DNA from: Bradyrhizobium septentrionale
GTDB lineage: Bacteria > Pseudomonadota > Alphaproteobacteria > Rhizobiales > Xanthobacteraceae
Direction of reading: 5' to 3'
DNA: 64,000 nt
Assembly: GCF_011516645.4 (NCBI RefSeq)
Contig: NZ_CP088285.1
Span: 3,862,501 to 3,926,500 of the forward strand
Shown: positions 27,832 to 38,643 of the stretch, in pieces
Position numbering within the stretch: the first letter of the stretch is position 1
How the letters are laid out: each line of letters opens with the position of its first letter
The notes under the pieces: generated by a model
Told to the model about the DNA's origin: nothing
What the model saw: only the letters and a program-made list of their open reading frames with translations
The model's database searches: none
Made by a program: the position numbers and the translations under genes

Positions 27832-29562
27832 TTACCACTGCCAGGGATTCCCCGGCGCTGCGGCTCGCTGTCCGATATTGCCGGGCGGCCGCGGCGGGCG
27901 CGGCGGCGGTGCGACCAGCGGGCGCTGCTGCGGCGCGCCGAAGCCGAAGATGTCGCGCAGCCAGGGCTGGGTCTGCGGCTGCTGTTGCTGCGGTTGGGCC
28001 TGGGCCGGCCGGAACGCACGCCGTTGCGGCTTCGGCGCGGTGATAATCGAGCCGTCGGGCGCGATCGCCGTGGTCGAAGGCGGCGGGTTCGCCGGCGCGC
28101 CGCTCGGTGCGGCAGGCGTGGTCGCGGCGACAGGCACGTCGCCCTTGGCCTGCTCGCGGCCGATCTCGCGGCGCGGCCAGGCGAAATCATCGGCGCGGCC
28201 GGCGGGCGGCGCCAGAGCCTCGCCCTTCACCAGCGTGCGCGCGGCGAGCGCATCGACGGCGGCGGGCCGCGAGCCCGGGCCGCCGAGCAATTGATCCGTG
28301 CCGACCGTGGAGGCGACCAGCGGCAGCACGGGGCCTGCCAGCGGCCGCGGCGCGGGCTTGCCGGGCTCGGCGCTGGTATCGGGGGTTGCCGGCTCGCTCG
28401 GCAGCGCGATCGGGCCGGTGCGCACCGCAAGCAGCCGCGTCACCTCGCGCTCGACATAATGCGCGAGCTTGCGCGCGCCGGCCTTGGTGAAGAACACGCC
28501 GTCGTCGGAGCGCAGCTTGCGTGGCTGGCCTTCGAAGTCCGGGCCCTTCTGCATGAAGCGGCCGGCCTCGTCGACAAAGCCGTCCCAGACGTCGACATAG
28601 GTGATGCCGGCCTTGCCGGCGCCGTCGCGATACAGCGCGTCGAGGAACAGCATGTCCGACGTGCCCTTCTGGCCGCGGATCGCGGGCAGGCCGACCCACA
28701 GCACCGGCACGCCCTTGCTCTTCAGCACATTGATCAGTTCCTCGATCTTCTTGCCGTAGAGCTCGACCCAGCGGTCCTCGCGGAATTCATAGAGGCCGTT
28801 CGGCGAACGAGCGGTCTTTTCCGGCGCGGCCTGCGCGTCATTGTCGGCGTCGTCGGCTAGCGGCTCGGTCTCGGCGGGCTTGGCGTCGGTCTTGCCATCA
28901 GTCTTGGCAGCGGTATCGGGCTTGTCGCCGGGCTTTGCGTCCGGTTTGGCGCGCGCGTCCTTTTTGTCGTCCTTCTTGTCGACCTTCTTCTCCACCACAG
29001 GTTCGCGGATCGCCGTGCGATCGTTGAGGCCGAGCATCACGACGATGGCATCGGGGTTCTCGGTGGCGAGAATGCCCTTCGCGGCGGCAGCCCAATCCGC
29101 CGGATCGCCCTTGGGCTGATAGCGGATCAGGCCCGACACCGTCTTGTGCTTGCGGATCACGCCCATGTCGGGCTGGTCGGAATAGGCATCCTCCAGGCCA
29201 TAGGCGAGCCAGTCGGCCATGGCGTCGCCGATGACAAGCACGTTGCGCTCCGCGGCGGCCTCGCGCTTGGCCGGCGGCGGGGCGCGCGAGAAATCCTCAC
29301 GCGGCCGCTGCTGCTGCTGTGATTGCGGCTGCTGCTGCTGCTGGAACGGCGCGAAGAAATCGCCCCCGAACCAGCCGCCGCCACCACCGCCACCGTTGCG
29401 TGGCGGCGCGCGGCGTTGGGGTGCGTCACCGAAGCCCGGGAAGCCGAAGAACTGCGCCGAGGCGGGCTGGGCGATGCCGATCAGGAGCGCAAGCGCCACC
29501 GTGAGCGCGACCAGCGGGCCGGCTTCGGTGAATATGCGCAGGAAGGACTTCGGCTTTCGCAT
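27832..29562 (-). CDS. DUF459 (SGNH-like) exported protein, catalytic residues altered
   Basis: A 576-residue protein. From ATG 29562 it starts MRKPKSFLRIF with a membrane or signal segment near residues 15-36. Then comes a Gly-, Gln- and Pro-rich linker (poly-Gln near 74-86), an SGNH-like domain from about residue 105 to 350, and a long Pro/Ala-rich C-terminus. In the SGNH domain block I reads VIGDAMADW where GDS is expected, and the late block reads DGVFFTKAG where family members have a His; the GLND block is kept. It is probably not a working hydrolase of the usual type. A Lys/Asp-rich insertion interrupts the domain after GLNDR. A longer frame starts at 29619. Confidence 0.85.
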   Translation of the reverse strand: MRKPKSFLRIFTEAGPLVALTVALALLIGIAQPASAQFFGFPGFGDAPQRRAPPRNGGGGGGGWFGGDFFAPFQQQQQPQSQQQQRPREDFSRAPPPAKREAAAERNVLVIGDAMADWLAYGLEDAYSDQPDMGVIRKHKTVSGLIRYQPKGDPADWAAAAKGILATENPDAIVVMLGLNDRTAIREPVVEKKVDKKDDKKDARAKPDAKPGDKPDTAAKTDGKTDAKPAETEPLADDADNDAQAAPEKTARSPNGLYEFREDRWVELYGKKIEELINVLKSKGVPVLWVGLPAIRGQKGTSDMLFLDALYRDGAGKAGITYVDVWDGFVDEAGRFMQKGPDFEGQPRKLRSDDGVFFTKAGARKLAHYVEREVTRLLAVRTGPIALPSEPATPDTSAEPGKPAPRPLAGPVLPLVASTVGTDQLLGGPGSRPAAVDALAARTLVKGEALAPPAGRADDFAWPRREIGREQAKGDVPVAATTPAAPSGAPANPPPSTTAIAPDGSIITAPKPQRRAFRPAQAQPQQQQPQTQPWLRDIFGFGAPQQRPLVAPPPRPPRPPGNIGQRAAAPGNPWQW

Positions 29563-29768
29563 CGGGTCGGTCGCAATGATCTGGAAGTACCACCCCATAC
29601 TAGCGGAATCGGGCCGCAAGCGGGCAGCTTTTCCACCATAAATCGGGTGCCCCCGCCGGCCGTCAAGGCACCGGGCAAATATCGGATTTCACGGTTACTT
29701 TTGGGGTGAGGAGGCCTGCTGCCCAAGCCCGTGCCCGTATGGAGCGGGGCCTCATCCGGGGCTTAGCC

Positions 29769-29892
29769 TTCTCCTTCCCCCTGAAAGGGAGAAGGTCGGG
29801 ATGGGGGGCAGCCACACGCACCGTCACTCGTGGAGAGAGACGATCCCGCTTCGCTCTCTCGAGCAAAACGACCTCCCCTTTTCAAGGGGAGG
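29769..29892. repeat. Interspersed repeat family A, copy 3 (inverted)
   Basis: Runs opposite to copies 1 and 2: CTCCTTCCCCCTGAAAGGGAG at the left and CCTCCCCTTTTCAAGGGGAGG at the right, with TCGCTCTCTCGAGCAAAACG inside. No gene is seen in the 29563-29914 gap apart from this element. Confidence 0.85.
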
Positions 29893-29914
29893 TGAAGAGG
29901 TTCCGTAGGGCGCC

Positions 29915-31318
29915 CTACCGCCCCCGCAGCCGCTCCAGCACCTCGGCGGTGGCAAACCCGTCGGCGGGGGCGCCGATCGAGACCTGGAAGCCACGCAGCG
30001 CCTCGCGGGTCTGGCCGCCGAACTGGCCGTCGGGCGTACCCTTGTAGAAGCCGCGCTGGGCCAGCAACTGCTGCAGTTCCAGCCGCTCGGCACGCGACAG
30101 CACCCGTTCCTGGCGCGGCCAGGGCTGCACGAAGGGTGGGCCGCCGCGCAGGCGGTCGGCGAAATGGCCGATGGCGAGCGCATAGGCCTCCGCCGGGTTG
30201 TACTTCATGATGACCCGGAAATTCTGCAGCATCAGGAAGCCCGGCCCCGCGGCGCCGGCCGGCGCCAGCAGATAGGCCTTGTCGGAGGACCGCGGGAACG
30301 GCTGGCCGTTCGGCCGCTTGAGGCCGAGTTGCTCCCATTGCGACAGCGGCATCGCCTTGGCGCGGTCGGCCAGCATGTAGTTGAAGCCCTGCGGCAGCAC
30401 GACCTCGTAGCCCCAGCTGGCGCCGGTCTGCCAGCCGTCCTTCTTCAGATTGTTGGCGGTCGAGGCGATCAAATCGCCCGGATCGTCGACGACATCGCGG
30501 CGGCCGTCGCCATCGCCATCGACGGCGTAGCGCTTGAACGCGGTCGGCATGAACTGGGTCGGGCCGAAGGCGCCGGCCCAGGAGCCGCGCATCTGCTCGG
30601 GCCTGAGATCGCCGCGGTTGAGGATTTCCAGCGCCGACAGGAACTCATCCTTGAAATAGGCCTGGCGGCGGCCGATGCAGGCAAGCGTGGCGGTCGACTG
30701 CACCACGCTGCGATCGCCCATCTGGGTCGAATAGTTCGATTCGATGCCCCAGATCGCCGCGATGATGTAGCGATCGACGCCATAGGCCTGCTCGGTCGCG
30801 TCGAACTGCGCCTTGTATTTCGCAAGGATCTCGCGGCCTTTCGCCAGTCTCGCGTCGCTGACGAGGATGTCGAGATAGTCCCAGATCGCCTTGGTGAATT
30901 CCGGCTGCGAATCCAGCAGATCCATGATGCGCAGATCGGGCGTGAGGCCCGCGGTGAAGCGCTCGAAATTTTCTCGCGTGATGTTGCGCCGCGCGGCATC
31001 CGGCCACATCGCTGCGACGCAGTTCGGGAAGTCCGACGCGGCTTGGCGGATCGCCGCCGCCGTCATCAGCGGATGGCCGGAGGCGCCGTCTTCCCCGCTC
31101 CAGGGCGGCGCGGTGCCGTCGCCTCCGGTCGCGGCCTGCGGCGGCGTTGCGGCGTTCGGTCCCGAAAAGATGCTGTCGATCAGGTTGGTCAGGCCGTTGC
31201 CCGTGGATTGGGCCCGGGCGCCGCGGGGCATCAACAGCGCCGCGCCTGACAGCAGAACGGCCAGCGCGACGAGGCTCGCGCTGAAAAGCCTGGTCCTTGA
31301 TGTTCCCGTCGCGTGCAT
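29915..31318 (-). CDS. Lytic murein transglycosylase (MltB type) with peptidoglycan-binding domain
   Basis: A 467-residue periplasmic enzyme that cleaves peptidoglycan to 1,6-anhydro products. It has a signal peptide in the first 36 residues, a linker, an SLT_2 domain (about residues 85-385), and a C-terminal PG_binding_1 domain with FYKGTPDGQFGGQTREAL. The catalytic Glu lies in AAIWGIESNYSTQMG. Other family motifs are SWAGAFGPTQFMPTAFKRYA and DGDGDGRRDVVDD. It is monocistronic, divergent from galU. Confidence 0.93.
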   Translation of the reverse strand: MHATGTSRTRLFSASLVALAVLLSGAALLMPRGARAQSTGNGLTNLIDSIFSGPNAATPPQAATGGDGTAPPWSGEDGASGHPLMTAAAIRQAASDFPNCVAAMWPDAARRNITRENFERFTAGLTPDLRIMDLLDSQPEFTKAIWDYLDILVSDARLAKGREILAKYKAQFDATEQAYGVDRYIIAAIWGIESNYSTQMGDRSVVQSTATLACIGRRQAYFKDEFLSALEILNRGDLRPEQMRGSWAGAFGPTQFMPTAFKRYAVDGDGDGRRDVVDDPGDLIASTANNLKKDGWQTGASWGYEVVLPQGFNYMLADRAKAMPLSQWEQLGLKRPNGQPFPRSSDKAYLLAPAGAAGPGFLMLQNFRVIMKYNPAEAYALAIGHFADRLRGGPPFVQPWPRQERVLSRAERLELQQLLAQRGFYKGTPDGQFGGQTREALRGFQVSIGAPADGFATAEVLERLRGR

Positions 31319-31539
31319 TGTCGTGTGCCTGTCAAAAACGTGCGGTTTCAGAAGGCCCCGGCACGGTTTCCATTAACTTAACATCGGCGAGATTTTGCTG
31401 TCGCAGCTTTGGCCGGCGGGAACGGCGGAATTAAGCCTCACCACACATCCGCCTTTGTTGGCGGCTGCAAAACGGGTTACCAAAGGCGTGATTCATTTCG
31501 TGCCGCCGTCCCACCCATTTCAAGGCTTCCGATAATCCC

Positions 31540-32415
31540 ATGAAGATCCGCAAAGCCGTATTCCCCGTCGCCGGTCTCGGTACCCGCGTGCTGCCCGCCA
31601 CCAAGGCGATGCCGAAGGAGATGCTGACGATCGTCGACAAGCCGCTGATCCAGTACGTGGTCGACGAGGCGAGGGAAGCCGGCATCGAGCACTTCGTGTT
31701 CGTCACCGGCCGCAACAAGGGCGTCATCGAGGATCATTTCGACCGCATGTTCGAGCTCGACACCACGCTCGCGCAGCGCGGCAAGAAGACCGAGCAGGAG
31801 ATCCTGGCGCAAAACCAGCCCGAAGCCGGCGCGATGAGCTTCACCCGGCAGCAGTCGCCGCTCGGGCTCGGCCACGCGGTGTGGTGCGCGCGCGACATCG
31901 TCGGCAACGAGCCGTTTGCGGTGGTGCTGCCGGATGAGCTGGTGCTGAACACGCCGGGCTGCCTGAAGCAGATGATCGACGCCGCAAGCAAGCTCGGCGA
32001 GAAGTCGAACCTGATCGCGGTTGAGGCGGTGCCCGACGAACTCACCCATCAATACGGCATCTGCAGCGTCGGCAAGCGCACCGGCAACATCTTCGAGGTC
32101 GATCGCATGGTCGAGAAGCCGCCGCAGGGCACCGCGCCGTCCAACCTCTCGATCACCGGCCGCTACATCCTGCAGCCGGAGATTTTCGATATCCTGGCCA
32201 CCCAGGAGCGCGGCGCCGGCGGCGAGATCCAGCTCACCGATGCGATGATCGGGCTCGCCAGGACGCAGAAGTTCTACGGCGTCGAGTTCGAGGGCGAGCG
32301 TCACGATTGCGGCTCGAAGCCCGGCTTCCTCCGCGCCAACATCGCCTTCGGCCTCAAGCGCCCCGAACTCCGCGACGGCCTGATCGCCGAGATGAAGAAG
32401 TATCTGGAGAGGTGA
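31540..32415 (+). CDS. galU: UTP-glucose-1-phosphate uridylyltransferase
   Basis: A 291-residue nucleotidyltransferase making UDP-glucose, a precursor of exopolysaccharide, LPS and cyclic glucans. The N-terminus AVFPVAGLGTRVLPATKAMP is the nucleotide-binding loop, followed by KEMLTIVDKPLIQYVVDEA. Later blocks are SPLGLGHAVWCA, VVLPDE and CGSKPGF. It is full length and begins at ATG 31540. The 220 bp upstream show no clear promoter by eye. Confidence 0.96.
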   Translation: MKIRKAVFPVAGLGTRVLPATKAMPKEMLTIVDKPLIQYVVDEAREAGIEHFVFVTGRNKGVIEDHFDRMFELDTTLAQRGKKTEQEILAQNQPEAGAMSFTRQQSPLGLGHAVWCARDIVGNEPFAVVLPDELVLNTPGCLKQMIDAASKLGEKSNLIAVEAVPDELTHQYGICSVGKRTGNIFEVDRMVEKPPQGTAPSNLSITGRYILQPEIFDILATQERGAGGEIQLTDAMIGLARTQKFYGVEFEGERHDCGSKPGFLRANIAFGLKRPELRDGLIAEMKKYLER

Positions 32416-32498
32416 GGCGCTGCCTCCGTAGATAAATGGATTCGGTGCTGATCGCGCCGCGATACTTCGGAGTGGTGAGGTGAGCACGCCGCTCAGGC

Positions 32499-32700
32499 TC
32501 CCTCTCCCCTTGTGGGAGAGGGGGAGAGGGGTGGCCCCGGGCGAGCCGATCGATATGAGCGCATCGCTCACGCAACTTGTTCGCTTGTCGCCGTGACAGA
32601 TACGGGAGAGAGCACGTCGTGTGGCACCCCTCTCCCTAACCCTCCACCGCATCCGCCTTCGCCAAGAGGCTTCGGCGGACAAGAGGGGGGAGGGAACCTT
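32499..32700. repeat. Compound intergenic repeat (family E and relatives)
   Basis: Begins with CTCCCTCTCCCCTTGTGGGA-GAGGG, a hairpin also found at 55124-55147 next to IS481. It continues with CCCTCTCCCTAACCCTCC and the hairpin CCGCCTTCG...CTTCGGCGGA, then GGGGGGAGGGAACC. No coding region is supported here. Confidence 0.7.
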
Positions 32701-32759
32701 CCGCCGGTGGCTCCCTCACGCGCGCGTGCCACTGAGTTGCCCGGCGTGGCAAGCCCTCT

Positions 32760-33240
32760 CTGCAAAAATATTTCACTTTATCAGAAATATAACTCGGTGT
32801 ATGGTTCGTCCGTCTCACCCGATCGAGGGGCGCTGCGCATCGTCACGGGTGTTGTGGTGAGATGCGGTGGACGCCGATTGCGCAGTCGACGAATGCGCAT
32901 GACGCGGACGGTGAAGTCGTGTGGTCCTGACGCCCTAGCGGCCGGTGTCCCCCGCGAGATGCGAAGCATCTTCGCGAGGCGGTGACAAACAAGCCCAGTC
33001 TCGCCGGGGAGAGCACGAAATAAGCCGTAACCCATCGCGCAGGGAAAGCCGGGTTGTTCCCGGTTACACCTGTGGTCCTACCCCCGAGCTTTCTACCTTT
33101 GCTCGGGGCCCATGGGTGCGATCGGCACCCGGCTTTCCCTGCGCCCTCTGTTCGAGAGAGGGCGAAACGAAGAGCAAAGCTCGGGCAGATCATGTCGCGA
33201 GAATGCGGATGTATGACTCACCGGCCGTGCAACATTCTCA
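32760..33240. repeat. Non-coding mosaic region with a spurious ORF
   Basis: Between galU and oxyR about 1 kb has no believable gene. An open frame (32945-33271) reads GGDKQAQSRRGEHEISR, a phrase recalled from many Bradyrhizobium intergenic copies that are annotated as hypothetical fragments, so it is taken as a repeat and not a gene. It contains CGCAGGGAAAGCCGGGTTG and its near inverse CCCGGCTTTCCCTGCG (about 33039-33146), which can form a long hairpin. A short AT-rich stretch lies at about 32764-32800. Confidence 0.6.
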
Positions 33241-33242
33241 GT

Positions 33243-33364
33243 GTCGTCCCGGCGAAGGCCGGGACCCATAACCACAAAAGGATGTTGTTGCGCACCGCTG
33301 AAACGACGAGTCCCTTTCACAACATCCGCTGCGGCGTATGGGTCCTGGCTTTCGCCAGGACGAC
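33243..33364. repeat. Intergenic palindromic element, family B copy 2
   Basis: GTCGTCCCGGCGAAGGCCGG-GACCCATAACCAC at the left and TATGGGTCCTGGCTTTCGCC-AGGACGAC at the right. It shares its left arm with 24348-24480; the loop differs. It lies just beyond the oxyR stop codon. Confidence 0.85.
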
Positions 33365-33427
33365 AGCTGTGAGTGTGGCGCGAGGTGTGCGTCAAACGAG
33401 AGCTGCGTCGCCGCGCCACCGAACCAA

Positions 33428-34387
33428 TCACCCAGCCTTGCGCCGCCCCGCGCGTTTGGCCGGCTCTTTCGCACCATTCCCCTTCGGCGCGCGCAATTCG
33501 TCGGCGGCGAGACTGACCACTTCGGCGATCTGCAGGAGCTGCGCCGCGAGCGGGCTGGTCTTGCGCCAGACCATCCCGATGGTGCGTGAAGGCTGCGGGT
33601 TCTTGAAGCGCGAGACCGTGACCGGCGCCGAGCGCGTCTCCACCGTCACGGCCATCTCGGGGATCAAGGTGACGCCGATGCCGGCGCCGACCATCTGCAC
33701 CAGCGTCGACAGCGAGCTCGCGTCCAGCACCTCGCGCAGCGGCGACGACGACTGCATGTTGCAGAACGACAGCGCCTGGTCGCGGAAGCAGTGGCCTTCC
33801 TCGAGCAGCAACAGCCGCATCTCGCGCAGCATCTCGGCGCTCGGCACCGGCGTCTTCGCGTCCTCGCCTGGCCTCACCAGCAAAAAGCTTTCCGTGAACA
33901 GCGCGACCTCGGTCAGCGACGGTTCATGCACCGGCAGCGCCACGATCGCGGTGTCGAGCCGGCCTTCGGCGACCTCCTTGATCAGCTTCGGCGTCAGCGT
34001 CTCGCGGACGTGGATGTCGAGCTCGGGATGCAGCCGCGCCAGCGTCTCGATCACTTTCGGCAGCAGATATGGCGCAATCGTCGGGATCATGCCGACGCGC
34101 AGGCGGCCTGCGAGCTTGTCGCGCGAGGCGCGCGCGAAGTCGCCGAGCTCGTCGACCGAGCGCAGGATGTCGCGCACGCGATGCAACAGGTCCTCGCCGA
34201 AAGTCGTCAGCGTGACCTGTCGCGCATTGCGTTCGATCAGCACGCCGCCGACGGCGCGTTCCAGCTCGCGGATCTGCATCGACAGCGCCGGCTGCGAGAC
34301 CGCGCAGGCCTCCGCGGCGCGGCCGAAATGGCCGTGCTGCGCCAGCGCATCGAAATACCTCAATTGCCGGAGTGTGACATTTATCAT
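33428..34387 (-). CDS. oxyR: LysR-type peroxide regulator OxyR
   Basis: A 319-residue regulator that senses H2O2 and activates katG. The N-terminal winged helix-turn-helix reads LRQLRYFDALAQHGHFGRAA and CAVSQPALSMQIRELE. The two redox cysteines of OxyR are present with the right spacing in GHCFRDQALSFC, so it should form the activating disulfide. The C-terminus ends in a basic tail GAKEPAKRAGRRKAG. It is divergent from katG with 118 bp between, the standard arrangement in rhizobia. Confidence 0.94.
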   Translation of the reverse strand: MINVTLRQLRYFDALAQHGHFGRAAEACAVSQPALSMQIRELERAVGGVLIERNARQVTLTTFGEDLLHRVRDILRSVDELGDFARASRDKLAGRLRVGMIPTIAPYLLPKVIETLARLHPELDIHVRETLTPKLIKEVAEGRLDTAIVALPVHEPSLTEVALFTESFLLVRPGEDAKTPVPSAEMLREMRLLLLEEGHCFRDQALSFCNMQSSSPLREVLDASSLSTLVQMVGAGIGVTLIPEMAVTVETRSAPVTVSRFKNPQPSRTIGMVWRKTSPLAAQLLQIAEVVSLAADELRAPKGNGAKEPAKRAGRRKAG

Positions 34388-36671
<2,284 letters not shown>

Positions 36672-36694
36672 GCGGCGAGCAACGACAACATGGG

Positions 36695-36724
36695 CAGGGC
36701 GGCGCTTCGGCGCCGCCCTGTTTC
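36695..36724 (+). terminator. Rho-independent terminator of katG
   Basis: CAGGGCGGCGC and GCGCCGCCCTG pair around a TTCG tetraloop, followed by TTTCATTT. It starts 24 bp after the katG stop. Confidence 0.88.
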
Positions 36725-36769
36725 ATTTCGGGGACGATAACGAAGGGTTTCGCGGTTTGGCCATCCCGC

Positions 36770-36970
36770 TCAGTCGTGCAGCTTCATGTCGCGAATCATC
36801 GCTGCGATCTCCGCCTGGGTCGGAGCCGCGAGCGGGACCTGCGGCACGCTGCTTGTCGCATAAGGGACGTCGCACTGTGAGGCATCGCGCGAAGGCTCGA
36901 AGATCGCGGTCAGGCTTGCCCAGCAGACCAGCAGCGCCACGATCCAGTCCAGTACATTGGATGCAATCAT
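36770..36970 (-). CDS. Small hypothetical membrane protein (66 aa)
   Basis: A 66-residue ORF from ATG 36970. Residues about 6-24 (VLDWIVALLVCWASLTAIF) form one membrane helix; the rest is polar with QAEIAAMIRDMKLHD at the end. The ribosome-binding site is weak. Codon use is compatible with a gene, but there is no recognised family. It lies convergent to katG, downstream of the aldo/keto reductase gene. Could be a non-gene. Confidence 0.4.
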   Translation of the reverse strand: MIASNVLDWIVALLVCWASLTAIFEPSRDASQCDVPYATSSVPQVPLAAPTQAEIAAMIRDMKLHD

Positions 36971-37089
36971 TGCAGCACCAGTATCAGCATTGTGATGCCC
37001 TGATGCTGCAGCCGCCGCGGACATTGCGCAATTCGGAAGGTGCGAAACGTAACTTCGGCGCTGCCGAGACAAACGCCGACGCCGCGATG

Positions 37090-38100
37090 CTATTCGGTCC
37101 GCGCCCGGCGTCCTTCGATCGGATAGGCGGGATCGTTGAACCCAGGCGTCGAGGGATGGCCGGTGACGACGAGGCGATCGATCAGCGCCTCGTCCTCGGC
37201 GGTGAAGCGATAATCGAGCGCGCGGATGTAGTCGTCCCATTGCGCTTCGGTGCGCGGGCCGGCGATCACGGCGCTGACGAACGACGAGTTCAGCACCCAG
37301 GACACCGCGAACTGCCCGGCGGTGATGCCGCGGCTCTCGGCGTGGTGCTTGATCTCTTGCGCGAGCTGCAGCGATTCCGGCCGCCACTCGGTCTGCATCA
37401 TGCGCTTGTCGTTGCGCCCCGCACGGGTGTCCGCGGGCGGCGCCGCATCGGGCGCGTATTTGCCGGTCAGGACGCCGCGCGCCAAGGGGCTGTAGGGCAC
37501 GATGCCGAGGCCGTAATAGGCGCAGGCCGGGAAATGCTCGACCTCGGGCATCCGGTTCATCGCGTTGTAATAGGGCTGGCTCGCGACCGGGCGATCGATG
37601 CCGAGCCGGTCGCAGATGTTGCAGATCTCGGCGACGCGCCAGGCGCGGTAGTTGGAGACGCCGAAATAGCGCACCTTGCCGGCGCGAATCAGGTCGCCGA
37701 TGGCGCGCACCGTCTCGTCGAGCGGCGTCGTGTGGTCTTCCTTGTGCAGGTAGTAGATGTCGATGTAGTCGGTGCCGAGCCGTTTCAGGCTCTCGTCGGC
37801 GGCCTGGAACACCCAGCGCCGCGACAGCCCGCCATGGTTGGGGTCGTCGTCGATCGGATTGGCGAGTTTTGTCGCCAGCACCCAGTTCGACCTTCTGTTC
37901 GAGATCGCGCGGCCGACGACCTCCTCGGATTTGCCGCCATTATAGGCGTCGGCGCTGTCGATGAAGTTGATGCCGGCCTCGCGCGCTTTCGCCACGATCC
38001 GCGACGAGGTCGCCTCATCGGTCGGTCCGCCGAACATCATGGTGCCCAGGCAGATCGGCGAAACCTTCAGGCCGCTGCGGCCAAGCTGGCGATATTGCAT
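37090..38100 (-). CDS. Aldo/keto reductase
   Basis: A 336-residue NADPH-dependent oxidoreductase with TIM-barrel fold. The catalytic tetrad is visible: Asp and Tyr in FIDSADAYNGGKSEE, Lys in WVLATKLAN, and His in YYLHKED. The N-terminus MQYRQLGRSGLKVSPICLGT is typical of the AKR11/YajO-like group. The substrate is not predictable. It starts 25 bp beyond the neighbouring thioesterase gene on the same strand and probably shares its transcript. Confidence 0.93.
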   Translation of the reverse strand: MQYRQLGRSGLKVSPICLGTMMFGGPTDEATSSRIVAKAREAGINFIDSADAYNGGKSEEVVGRAISNRRSNWVLATKLANPIDDDPNHGGLSRRWVFQAADESLKRLGTDYIDIYYLHKEDHTTPLDETVRAIGDLIRAGKVRYFGVSNYRAWRVAEICNICDRLGIDRPVASQPYYNAMNRMPEVEHFPACAYYGLGIVPYSPLARGVLTGKYAPDAAPPADTRAGRNDKRMMQTEWRPESLQLAQEIKHHAESRGITAGQFAVSWVLNSSFVSAVIAGPRTEAQWDDYIRALDYRFTAEDEALIDRLVVTGHPSTPGFNDPAYPIEGRRARTE

Positions 38101-38124
38101 CGATCGTTCCTCCGGAATGACGCG

Positions 38125-38550
38125 TCAACTCTCGTTCTTCAAAATTTTGAACACGCCGTTGGCCATCGCGATGCAGCGCTTGTCGACGGTTACCTCGGCC
38201 GTGATGAAGATCAGGCTGCGGGTCGAGCGCACCACGCGCGGGCGCGTCGTCAGGATCTCGCCGATCTTGCCGGCCTCGACGAAATGGGTGTCGAGCTGCA
38301 CCGTCGCAAGCGTTGGCTTGCCCGAGACGAAACGTGCGGCCATGCCGCAGGCGCGGTCAGCGAAGGTCATGATGACACCGCCCTGCACCAGGCCGCGGCG
38401 GTTGTGGTGCTTGTCCTCGGTGATCAATGCGAGCTCGAGCGCGCCGTCCTTCAGCCGTTCCCACAACGGGCCGATCAGTGTCAGGAAGCCCGTGGTGTCG
38501 GCGACCTTCCAGCCGTCGGATTTGAGTTTGTCGGCGGCCTTGGCCGTCAT
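38125..38550 (-). CDS. PaaI-family hotdog thioesterase
   Basis: A 141-residue hotdog-fold protein. The signature VQGGVIMTFADRACGMAA contains the active-site helix of PaaI-type acyl-CoA thioesterases, and THFVEAGKIGEILTTRPRV is the next strand pair. The frame is open to ATG 38595; ATG 38550 gives the usual family length and starts MTAKAADKLKS. Upstream of the aldo/keto reductase. Substrate unknown. Confidence 0.85.
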   Translation of the reverse strand: MTAKAADKLKSDGWKVADTTGFLTLIGPLWERLKDGALELALITEDKHHNRRGLVQGGVIMTFADRACGMAARFVSGKPTLATVQLDTHFVEAGKIGEILTTRPRVVRSTRSLIFITAEVTVDKRCIAMANGVFKILKNES

Positions 38551-38643
38551 GAGGTGAGGATCCGTTGCTTGCAAATGATTGATCGCAGGAGGCATGCCGT
38601 TCCGGTCATTTCATCAATCGCTGACGTGTTGTAGTCAAGATCA

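Noticed and set aside
32945..33271. Open frame of 108 residues as a gene
   Set aside because: The sequence looks like a repeated intergenic phrase, has no ribosome-binding site, and overlaps the start of a family B palindrome.
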